A stretch of DNA of 64,000 nt from NCBI GenBank assembly GCA_963971225.1, contig OZ020268.1, forward strand, positions 108,154,330-108,218,329, written 5' to 3'. Origin of the DNA: Melieria omissa. Its lineage: Eukaryota > Arthropoda > Insecta > Diptera > Ulidiidae. The position numbers and the translations under genes are program-made. Positions within the stretch are counted from its first letter, which is position 1. Every line of letters starts with the position of its first letter. Below are positions 12,511 to 21,525 of this stretch, piece after piece. The notes below the pieces were generated by a model. That model searched no databases. It saw only the letters and a list, made by a program, of their open reading frames with translations, and was not told where the DNA came from.

Positions 12511-12893
12511 GAGTGCGTCATGAAAATTGTGACACCGGAAAATATAAAATCTAAGCAACCACTAGTTAAATTTTTCAAAAGTTTGGTATTATTTAACATG
12601 TCTTTTGTGGAGATTTAAGAATTTATTAGAAAAAATTATAATACACCTTCAAGGGTAAAATTCTAACTTTTTCTAAACTACTCCTCATGAGGACTTTTAT
12701 TGTTCCTTCGTTTATTTTCTGGGTAGGAGCCAGAAGCCATTTTATCCATTTGTGTGAAACTATTTTATCATTAAATACTCAATCAATGCTCCAAATGGGC
12801 ATAAACTATTCAATGACAGAGTCTTTATGGCTCATCTGATCAAAGAAACTTTGATTTGAATTTGTATTAACGAAGTTATTAGCAAAATTGCAT
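12511..12893. mobile_element. TA-type MITE (copy 2, inverted, SINE-free)
   Basis: The reverse complement aligns along nearly its whole length with 7666-8378 minus the SINE. Shared blocks include ACATGCAATTTTGCTA, GAGCATTGATTGAGTATTTA and CCCAGAAAAT. Where copy 1 has the SINE, this copy reads GCAATTTTGCTAATAACTTC uninterrupted, so it is an empty-site reference. A segment of about 20-30 bp near 12840 differs between the copies. Confidence 0.85.
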
Positions 12894-14071
12894 GTAACAA
12901 TAAGGTCCACTGTGATATCACAAAGAGTCGAGCACGAGACCGGTCACTCATTGAACCAGTTTGAACTTCTCAGGGAGCCTAATAAACTTTTGATTCTAAT
13001 AACATTTGAAAGCCTATTTAGCACCCAAAATGTTTGCAAGATAAAATCATTTGTAAAGGATTTCAACCATTTGTATAACACATCTCATACTTATTTTTAA
13101 CAATCAGAAATTTACTCCCAACTCTTGTTTATATTCGAAACGTATAACAAACCTCTTTCAAACCAACCGAACCACGTTTTATTGCTTTTCTCAATTTAAG
13201 TTTGCTTTCACTACATTTCATTCTTGTGGCCTCATGTTTGCCGCAGCGATGCCTAATTTAATTACTTTTCTCAACACTGTGGCAACCACAATCGGCCCAA
13301 TATATAATTATACACTATTGGAAAAACCTATTTATGTGCTCATTGTTGAAAGAAGCTTCTTCATTATTATAATCTGCGTGGAAGTTGCAAACGAAAATAC
13401 ATATCAAACGAACAAGTTGTGTTTTGTTATTTAATTAAAATCCACTTGCGCAACTTCTCACAAACGCCGCACTCCATTTCATTTCATTAACATTAACAAT
13501 TAAACAAAACTACAGCAGCAGCAGAAAAAATGCACAATGAAAATGCACATAGCAAAAGCTAAAACGATTTTTGGAAAATAATTGCGACCATCAGACGTGG
13601 ACCGTTTGTCGACTGAGTCAACTAACACACAAAACTTAAGTTACGTTTGAAATTGAATTAAGAGTTTATTAGCACAACTGAATGCCAGCATACACACACA
13701 CACACGCACAGATACATTTATATTTAAACAATTGTAATAAACGAATACGCGTGTGTGTGTGTGTGTGGTTGCAAAGCGTTGCGTGGACGTCGATCTGCAA
13801 TGCAGATAAAAAAGCATAGAATCCGAATGCCGTTTGCGCTGTGCCAAAAGTTTTCACCTATGCGAAAAGTTTTGCACTGTTTTAATGTGGAACGAGCACA
13901 CCGCATCCCACAAGTAAACAATTGGCAGGCGTTGTGGCTATGCGCGCAACGCTGGTGAGGCATTCAATTTACATAGTGGAATGTTCCGCTCTTTGTTTAG
14001 TTGTTGGCCGCGCAACTGCGGTGCACTTTTGTTTCTATTTTCAGTCCAGAATACTTACAAATGTATATGTA
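12894..14071. other. Non-coding stretch with facing CA and TG runs
   Basis: No gene is seen. A CA run at about 13689-13707 faces a TG run at about 13751-13768, which produces overlapping open frames on both strands and could fold into a weak hairpin. Small open frames here have no recognisable motif. Confidence 0.55.
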
Positions 14072-14789
14072 CACGGTGCGCCACCAAAATCCGGACAAAA
14101 AACCATTCAATATTCCCGCGATAATATGCTTCAGAAAGATATCGCTTTCAGTGTCTGAATACCTTGTAGACTAAAGTTAATTATGTCAGTACGAAAATTG
14201 TCACCATGTCGGAAACAAGCCCAGAGTTTATTCGAAGAGCCGCAATCATCGAAGGCCACCGCGCTGGACGGTCAGCGACGGAGATAATTAGATTTTTCGG
14301 TTACCCAAAATCAACTGTCTACGATGTTTTATCCAAATACACTGATAAGGAAAAGTACGGAGAGTGTTCCGAAACACCTGCAAGGAAGACCCACTCAAAA
14401 AAATGTTCGTCAAGAACCCCAGGTTCTTGGTCCAAGGAATTCTGGCCTCCTAACAGTCCAGACCTGAACCCCTTGGACTACTACGTGTGGAGCGTGATTG
14501 AAAGGATCACTAACAAGTCTCGTCATCCAAATTTGACATCATTGATGGTCGCTATTGAAGCAGCATTCACCGAAATGGACCGCGCCACACTCCAGAGGGC
14601 ATGCGAACGTTTTCGACCAAGATTAGAGGCCGTTGTAGCAGCTAATGGAGGATATATCGAATAATTATTATCTCCATAGATATATCGATTAGCATGTAGA
14701 AAGGTTTTTTTTTAAAATAAATTTATTCATGACAAATATTTGTAATGAATTTTTTGTTGAATTTGTCCGGATTTTGGTGGCGCACCCTG
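14072..14789 (+). mobile_element. Internally deleted Tc1/mariner-superfamily element
   Basis: Terminal inverted repeats of about 27 bp (left CACGGTGCGCCACCAAAATC and on to CCGGACAAA; the right end is the same with one mismatch) are flanked by TA at 14070-14071 and 14790-14791. At 718 bp it is about half the length of a full element in this superfamily, and it carries one open frame. Clean ends and high TIR identity indicate a fairly recent insertion. I cannot assign the subgroup; the maT/DD37D or DD41D types are possible. Confidence 0.9.
14206..14664 (+). CDS. Deletion-derivative transposase: HTH domain fused to C-terminal tail (152 aa)
   Basis: The first about 50 residues (with GRSATEIIRFFGYPKSTVYD) form a helix-turn-helix DNA-binding domain typical of Tc1/mariner-superfamily transposases. 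From about residue 80 the protein jumps to EFWPPNSPDLNPLDYYVW, which surrounds the third catalytic acidic residue, and then follows the normal tail to GGYIE and a stop. The first and second catalytic aspartates and everything between are missing, so it cannot cut DNA. The frame is nevertheless open across the deletion. The ATG at 14206 is the first in frame and fits the family start. It could bind its own terminal repeats and interfere with full-length transposase, but this is inference; it may simply be a non-autonomous remnant. Confidence 0.8.
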   Translation: MSETSPEFIRRAAIIEGHRAGRSATEIIRFFGYPKSTVYDVLSKYTDKEKYGECSETPARKTHSKKCSSRTPGSWSKEFWPPNSPDLNPLDYYVWSVIERITNKSRHPNLTSLMVAIEAAFTEMDRATLQRACERFRPRLEAVVAANGGYIE

Positions 14790-15194
14790 TATACAGTCAA
14801 GCAGATAGTGCGACCCAATGAAAATTAATAAATTAAATGTGGCACTTTATTTTTGCTGTTGAGTAAAAATATCTGTTTGTTTTCGGGTACCCCATCACAC
14901 ACATAAGGGTTAATTCGTACCCCTACGCTTTTTCTCATATTATCTAATTTTTAGTATTACGTTTTAACCATTATTTGCCAAAGGTTCCGTGCAGTATTTA
15001 TATTCTCTTGAAAGGCTGAAAAATCTACTATTAAAAAACAAATTCTTAAATTTTTTTTTTATTACATAATATTTGTTTTATTAATTTTTGAACAGAGCAA
15101 CTTAAAAAGTTGCAACTAAAAGTGGCCACTTATAATTCGTACGACCGCAAATGCAAGAAAAATTAATATCGGGTTACATCTCCCTTTGCTGCGA

Positions 15195-15970
15195 TTACAG
15201 TCTGGCATCGACTCTATATTGAGGAACTCCGTTTCTGACACTCTTCCGGTGAAATAGAGTCCCAAACCTCATCTTGTTTTCTACTACCAAGAGGATACGT
15301 GAGGGCCAATTTCTCAATCTCCTTTTCATTAGGGCCCACAAGGACTCTATTGGACTTAAATCTGGGCTAGACGAAGGCCAAACTAAAACTAAAACTTCAA
15401 TATTATTATTCTGGAACCGTTTTTTCGCAATTGTTGCTGTATGAGGCGTAGCATCGTCTTGCTGAAAGATATATTCGCTCATGCGAAGCATTTGCACTGA
15501 AAGAGGCAAGTTGGATTCCAATAAGTAAATGTAGTCTCGAGCTTTCCCCTTTATGAAGTGCAGCTAACAACACCTTCTGCTGACATGCATACCATGACAC
15601 TTGCCGGGAACCTTAAACAATATTTGTGGTAAACTTCATGTTTTCTGCATATGACTCTTGATCCGTCGTCGCATACACATACCTTAAATATCGATTCATC
15701 GCTAAAAATAATGGAATCGCATTGCCTCTGGACCCAGTTGCGTCTGGCTTTTGCCCATGCCAAACCCTTTTCTTCTGCAAAGCGGTCTATGAATACTTTT
15801 TTTACGCCTGAAAATTAATAAAGCACAGTTTTAACCCAATAGAAATTTGGTTAATGAAGATATTTTCTGATCCACTCGCGTCCCACTTGCTTTCTGATTC
15901 TTTTTGACCACTTTGCGGACAGGTTTCTTAAAGAGCGTCGCCTATTTTTCTTCACAATCGACAACAATGG
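15195..15970 (-). pseudogene. Degenerate Tc1-like transposase
   Basis: Three overlapping minus-strand frames (15551-15763, 15406-15600, 15195-15521) together give the Tc1 catalytic core in order: SIIFSDESIF (first D), YIFQQDDATPHTA (second D) and SSSPDLSPIESLWALMKRRL (final E). The core is split by frameshifts, so the gene is dead. Between the second D and the E there are two extra residues relative to the usual DD34E spacing; the matching DNA has a tandem ACTAAA (about 15382-15400), consistent with an in-frame 6 bp duplication. Upstream minus-strand sequence to about 15970 has weaker similarity to the N-terminal half. I could not define the terminal repeats. Confidence 0.8.
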
Positions 15971-16017
15971 CATTTTGTCTCTAAATAGTTATTTTTTTAT
16001 TTTATTAAATATATTGT

Positions 16018-16266
16018 CGGAATGAAAACTGTTCGTGTATAAAAAACAAATTTTTAAAAATATTTTAAAATTACAAAAATAATATTTTTAAAATTTGAAA
16101 ATTTTGAAAAAAATGTTTTTCTTTCAGACATATTTATATTTGATTGAAACATTTTTAGCATGGAAAAAAATGTCACATGGTGCTAAATACTGTTCGTACA
16201 TAAAATACAAATAACAAAACAATAAATTAAAATAAAAGAAAATTAATTATTTTCCAAACTTTTTAA
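16018..16266. repeat. Degenerate direct repeat, left unit (split by piggyBac)
   Basis: This unit contains ACTGTTCGTGTATAAAAAAC, TTTGAAAATTTTG, ATTTTTAGCATGGAAAAAAATG and TACTGTTCGTACATAAAAT, then ATTATTTTCCAAACTT just before the TTAA insertion site. The same order recurs at 19118-19345. It may be part of the long terminal region of the adjacent Tc1-like element. Confidence 0.6.
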
Positions 16267-16282
16267 CACTCCGATGCCCAAC

Positions 16283-16299
16283 AAGGTCCGTAGGGACCT
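16283..16299. repeat. Subterminal palindrome 1 of the piggyBac element
   Basis: AAGGTCCGTAGGGACCT, an imperfect palindrome 16 bp inside the left end. Related copies are at 16472-16489 and 18968-18985. The position suggests a transposase-binding site (inference). Confidence 0.6.
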
Positions 16300-16471
16300 A
16301 TGGCGTTTTAAAAGATGCGGCATTTCAATACGGGGGGAGTGATGAGCTTGAGACTTTATGACTTCTATAAATGGAATGTTTAGAAGCTGTTAAAATAGAT
16401 TTCGGCACGATTGCATGTATTTTATGACCATATTTATCGCATTGAAGTCATTTAGTGCGTCGAGGCCCGAC

Positions 16472-16489
16472 AAGGTTCGCAGGGACCTT
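16472..16489. repeat. Subterminal palindrome 2 of the piggyBac element
   Basis: AAGGTTCGCAGGGACCTT, about 200 bp inside the left end, preceded by GGCCCGAC much as copy 1 is preceded by TGCCCAAC. It is therefore a repeat of the terminal motif. Confidence 0.6.
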
Positions 16490-16825
16490 GTAGGGAGTTC
16501 CATGTAATTTGCTGTTATTTTTCCTTTTATGCTTATTTGGTTTTCTATAAAACTTATTTGCATGTAGTAAGCATTGCTTTTTCTGATTTAGATTTCATTT
16601 CAAACATTGGCAGCCATTTTGAAATTCAAATTTGAAATTTTAAAAACATAGATCACCTGAAATTCAAATTTGAAATTTGAAAAAATCAAAGCTTACTACA
16701 AATAAAAAAGTTGTTCGTGCATACATATTTGTATTTGCTGTTAGTAAATGTAAATAGTGAGTGGAAAATATTGATAGCAGCACAGTTTCAAATAAATCGT
16801 TGAAGTGAAGTGACTGCTGACACAA

Positions 16826-18805
16826 ATGGGTGATTGGGATCAAGTTGATATGGCTTTGAACCGACGTACGCGGTTTCAACAACTAAGCATGAGCGAGCAA
16901 GATACAGTGATGGAGAATTTGGTCAGATATTTGGAGGATGATCAAGAAGCTGATCCTGACGAGGAAAATGACGAAGATTTCTTGCCATACGAAGAAGCAT
17001 CTGATGCAGAAGTTGAAATGAATGTCACTGTGGCGGATGATGCTAACTCCGACGACGATGATCAAACTCCTGAGGACGTTGCTGCTTCTGGTGTTGCTTT
17101 TCCACCTACAGTAGCCGACAATGGTATGTTCTTTACTTTGAAAAGTGGCCACAAATGGGATGTCAATCCATCAGTAATTGGTCGCATTCGAGCACACAAC
17201 GTTGTTGATCTCACTCAACGCCGCCCAGGGCCAGCGCCCGGAACACTTGCTGATCCGTTGGCAATACTCAAAACAATTTTGAGCGATGAAATTGCCTACA
17301 TAATCATTCGAGAGACCAACATAAAAGGGAATAAGTATGCTAGTTCTTGGAACACAATAAACCCGAAAGCAACACCGAGGAAATGGAGTCCTTTGTTGGT
17401 TCAAGAATTTCATGCGTATCTTGGAATCTTACTGTATTCGGGTTGTTATCGGTCGAATTCTGAGCCAGTAAAAGAATTGTGGAGTGACATGCACTTACCT
17501 TTATATAAAGCCGCAATATCTAAAAATCGTTTCTGCGCCATAAACAGAACAATTCGATTTGAGAATGGAAACACCCACGCAGCAAGGCTATGCACAAGTA
17601 AGACGGCCGCTATAGATGACATATGGGCAATGATAATGGCTAATTTGGAAAGGGCGTACACACCACATGAATCGATGACTGTTGATGAACAATTGTTCCC
17701 TTATCGTGGTCGAACTCGTTTTACCCAATACATACCATCCAAGCCTGCAAAATATGGTATTAAAGTCTGGTGGCTCTGCGATTCTCAATCATATTACCCA
17801 TTGAAGGGTGTGATTTATAGCGGAAAGCAGCCGGGAGAGGAGCGTCAAAAAAATCAAGGGCAGCAAGTTGTCTTGAACTTAGTACAGCGATATGAGAGAA
17901 GCGGACGTACCATTTATGCTAATAATTTTTTTACTTCTTTGGAGTTGGCATTGCATTTGAAGTCCAAGAAGTTGGCTTTTGTTGGCACCGTATGCAGCAA
18001 CAAAGCATTCGTGCCACCGAATTTTTTAAAACACAAATCACGAGAAATATATAGTACACTGTTCGGATTCTTCCAGGGAGATGTTTCGCTGTGCTCCTAC
18101 GTTCCAAAGAAGAACAAGGCTGTTTTGATATTGTCAACTGAGCACTATACAACCAAGGTTGATGACTCTAACCCGAAGAAAAAACCAATTGTTATTCTCG
18201 ACTATAATTCAAACAAAAATGGTGTCGATACGATGGACCAAATGTTAGGTACATATTCGTGTAAACGTGCAACAAAACGATGGCCACTTGCCATGTTTTA
18301 CAACATCGTCGACATTGCTGCATTCGCCGCATTCATAATTCATGATGAGCCACCACTCCTCAGTCAGACAAACGACGTTCATTTTTCAAAATATTGAGTA
18401 GGCAGCTAGTCATGCCTAATATAAAAGAACGAGCTAAAAATACGTATGTTACCCGCTATCCGAAGATACGTGCTGCTATGGAAGCATTTCAAATAATGGT
18501 AAGTTTCAATAATACTAATAACACAAACTAATACCTTTGCTTATTTCAATTATCTTTGTTTCTTTTTGGAACAGTTCACACCGTTGGATATAGATGCGCC
18601 ACCACCATTGGCACCACGTGGTAACCGTCTTTCTTGTCGCCTGTGTCGTGAAGAATCGTATAAACAACGCAAGACTGCTTTTATCTGTTACACTTGCCGA
18701 AAACCTGTGTGTGTTGAACATTCCATAACGCTAAAAAAATGCCATACTTGCAGCGGCATAGATCCAGGATACGCTGAAGCTAAGCCAAGAAACTTGCTGC
18801 AATAA
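16826..18805 (+). pseudogene. piggyBac-like transposase, frameshifted and lacking one catalytic Asp
   Basis: The main frame (16826-18397, 523 codons) has an acidic N-terminus (residues about 35-85) and the DDE_Tnp_1_7 domain. Aligned to the known piggyBac triad, D287 (MTVDEQLFPYRGR) and D468/D471 (NGVDTMDQM) are present. The position of the second aspartate is asparagine N366 (IYANNFFTS, where piggyBac has a D), a change explained by one G-to-A at 17921. The spacings 79, 102 and 3 nearly equal those of piggyBac. The frame then breaks at about 18375-18397 by the apparent loss of one base, and the C-terminus continues in another frame from before 18412, through a 76 bp intron, to a stop at 18803-18805. 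The tail holds a Cys/His zinc-binding module (CRLC, CYTC, CVEH, CHTC) like the piggyBac C-terminal finger. This copy is almost certainly inactive. Confidence 0.9.
18499..18574 (+). other. Intron in the piggyBac-like transposase gene
   Basis: GTAAGT opens the intron after codon ATG (18496-18498), and a pyrimidine-rich tract ending TTTTTGGAACAG closes it. It is 76 bp, phase 0. Joining the exons keeps the C-terminal frame open to the stop at 18803-18805 and links the transposase to its zinc-binding tail. Confidence 0.8.
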
Positions 18806-18967
18806 TGTTGTATTGTATATGTTTTTCCTTATCTATCGGTAATAAAGAAATATATGTTTACTAAGAAATATACACGAAGCTTAGCTTTTTGTTTCTCCAA
18901 ATACATCTACACACATTTTGTAACACTACTTTATACAATTATGCGCATCATATGCAATATTAAAAAA

Positions 18968-18985
18968 AAGGTCCCTGGGGACCTT
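18968..18985. repeat. Subterminal palindrome 3 of the piggyBac element (right end)
   Basis: AAGGTCCCTGGGGACCTT, a near-perfect palindrome followed by GTTGGGC, inverted relative to the left-end copies. It lies about 45 bp inside the right end. Confidence 0.6.
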
Positions 18986-19031
18986 GTTGGGCTTTGACCG
19001 TGTAAAAAATCATCGGTTATCCGAGTGTTAA

Positions 19032-19345
19032 CTCTAAATATAAAAATAATTTTTGGTGTGGACATATTAATTTTTAATGAGTAAATTTTTGGAATAGAAA
19101 ATGCTTCATTAAAAAAATCAATAATTTTCCAAACTTGCTATTTATGCCGTTTTAACAATTTCTTCTTTAGATATTTTTATTTTAATAAATAAACTTTTGA
19201 AATGGAAAACAATTCGCGGTAAAAAACACAATAAATAACTTTTTAAATTTGAAAATTTTATGTAGATATTTTCATTTGTATTGAAAAGATTTTTAGAATG
19301 AGGAAATGCCATCTCACGGAATAAACAACTGTTCGTAAGTGAAAT
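19032..19345. repeat. Degenerate direct repeat, right unit
   Basis: From about 19118 this repeats the left unit in order: AATAATTTTCCAAACTT, AAATGGAAAACAATTCGCGG, TTTGAAAATTTTATG, GATTTTTAGAATGAGG and CAACTGTTCGTAAGTG. Before the piggyBac insertion the two units would have lain within about 300 bp of each other. Confidence 0.6.
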
Positions 19346-20744
19346 GAAAATCTTTCAGATCCGTAAATAAGCAGCAATGCACCCAAATTAGTTTGGTTGT
19401 TCAAAAAGGGAAGTTCAGTTGTTTCGAGCTCAGTTGTTGCGTCGACACAAAACAACATCGGCTACTCACCATGAAGTTGTTTGGGTCGTTATCTAATTAT
19501 TGTCTGCAGCTAAGTCGACGAAGTTCTCCATCGAATACATACACACAACACTGAAGTATAGTAAGTTTATATTAAACAAAATTTTAGCAAACTTACTTTT
19601 AAAATTCAAAAACTTGTGCTGATACGAAATGCCTGTCTAACGACAATTTAAACTGCTTTATCGGTAAAATGTTATATTTTAAAATGCAAATTTTCCACAC
19701 ACACAACTTTTTCAACGTTGTTTAAAAATTGAAGAAACGCCAAAAAGCCGCTTTCACTGCCACTAACAACTTTTCAAACTACCGCAGAAACAGTTTGCAT
19801 AATTCAGCTGGCAATGCCTATGCGTGGATTTTGTTGCTTTTTTCGTTACGCTTACGCGTATCTTGTATTTGTTTTTTTTTGTTTTGTTTTTGGGGTGTTG
19901 ATCATGCGGAAATTTACATACAGATTAAAATTTTGGTACCGTTGACGCTTTAACCCCATGAAAAAATATCACCGCCTGCGAGCTCAACTGTGAGTGAATA
20001 AATTTAATTTGTTTGTTGTTATTGTTTTTTTCATGTAAGAATTTGAATGACTTACGTTAGAAAAGACTTTAAAGAGCTAGAAATGCAAGAAGCAAAATAA
20101 AAAATTTAAGTAAAGTAAACTTTACGTGCATAATTTGAACAAATGAAGCAGTCACAAAAAAAATGTAAGTATTTGATGAGTGTTGAATGTTGTTTTATGG
20201 TTTATAGATATTTATAGTGTAAAGGAATTAAATGGACCATATATTAGGATAAGCATACGATTAATTTCTTCCTTGTAGAATAAAGGGTTGTGTGTGTCAA
20301 AAGAAAAATGTTCATAGACACATAGGAAGGTTGGGTTACGTTATGGAAGCGGTGTGTACGGCATGCAATCCCACTCGGAGACACAGTTGGATTCCTTGTG
20401 ATTCAATACATTTTAGAATCCGGTGCCCCTTCTTATGTGTTGGGAACCCTCTAGATCCGGACAAAATCTGTTAGAAACCATTTGATCTTGGTGAGGAAAT
20501 TTGTACATCGGCAATCTGCATTGAAGAGCCTCTTTTCAAGAGGCGAAGCCGTCATTCATGTAATGAAAATTTGCAAAATGTTTTTCATATACATTTTTCT
20601 GTATATGTAAAAACAAAGTACAAATGCAATTCCTCAGAATCTTTGGATCAAATAATCAAAATAATAATGTTGAAATATAATCAAAATCGCGGCGTATACG
20701 TAACATATAATTAAAAAACCATTATACAGTTAATATGTAAAGAC
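19346..20744. other. Non-coding stretch, possible decayed repeat at its end
   Basis: No gene is supported. The part at about 20315-20480 (GGTTGGGTTACGTTATGGAAG onward) resembles 3' regions of dispersed fly retroelements in style, but I cannot confirm this. The rest is AT-rich and unassigned. Confidence 0.4.
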
Positions 20745-21525
20745 TAGGGATTACAATCCCGGACCAGTTTTACAATCCCGGGATTTTCGGGACTGAAAAT
20801 CACAATCCCGGGATCCCGGGATTTTTTTCGGGATTGAATATATTAGTTTAAGGAACTAGTTCAGACTGTTTTTCAATCAAATAAATTATAACTATGTATT
20901 AAATTCAATTCTGTGTACTTAACTTAAAACTAGGAACAAAATATTTATGACAAATAACTTGAAAACGCATTTAATTACCAAATCACCTGGCTAACCTCAT
21001 GAAAAGGCATAATTCTAGTTTCGTTATAGTTTCTCAAATACTGATGGTTTTATAATACCTGTTTCTTTCTTAATCCTCTTATTTACTCCATTTTCCCTGT
21101 GTATTGTGAATGTGACAAGTCAAATTAGTGTAAAGAAGAGTTAAACTTGCATGTTTTTAGAAACTTCTGGTTATTTACTTTTTTGAATGGATTCATTTTT
21201 GGAAGCGTCAGCTTCTTTGCTTTTCTGATTTTGGTTACTGGCAAGTTTTGTAATGGAAAAGTACCAAAACAGAGCTGGTTTGTACAAATTTGTAAAAATT
21301 AGTTATACACAAACAGAGCTATTGTTGCATTATCACTTATGCAAACGTCACAGGCAATGGGCAATTCATTTTTTGTGTTAAATAAGAAGTGTTGCATTTT
21401 TTGAAATTAACGTGAAAAAAACAAAAAGTGGGCTTTTTATTTGTTTTGATCCCGGGATCGGATTTTGTCAATCCCGGGATTTTTCGGGACTGAAATTGTC
21501 CGGGATCCCGGGATTGCAATCCCTA
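20745..21525 (+). mobile_element. hAT-like non-autonomous element, complete copy
   Basis: Terminal repeats TAGGGATTACAATCCCGG and its inverted counterpart ending GGGATTGCAATCCCTA bound 781 bp. The flanks GTAAAGAC (20737-20744) and GTAAAGTC (21526-21533) are an 8 bp target duplication with one mismatch, the length expected for hAT elements. Both ends hold several copies of TCCCGGGA-type palindromes, including a perfect 20 bp palindrome at 20804-20823. No transposase frame is present, so movement needs a helper. A partial relative lies at 5744-6164. Confidence 0.85.

Larger units (their letters stand above)
16267..19027 (+). mobile_element. piggyBac-like transposon
   Basis: The 2761 bp element is bounded by TTAA on both sides (16263-16266 and 19028-19031), the piggyBac target duplication. 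Ends are inverted: CACTCCGATGCCC on the left and, on the complement of the right end, CACTCGGAT; a CCCAACAAGGTCC block follows on both sides, displaced by about 30 bp on the right. Three subterminal AAGGTCC-type palindromes are present. It carries one transposase gene with a small intron. The insertion split a pre-existing repeat near the decayed Tc1-like element. Confidence 0.92.

Noticed and set aside
20440..20475. Weak resemblance to the miR-10 region (ACCCTCTAGATCCGGAC)
   Set aside because: Mismatches fall within the mature region including the seed, and I see no matching hairpin arm next to it.
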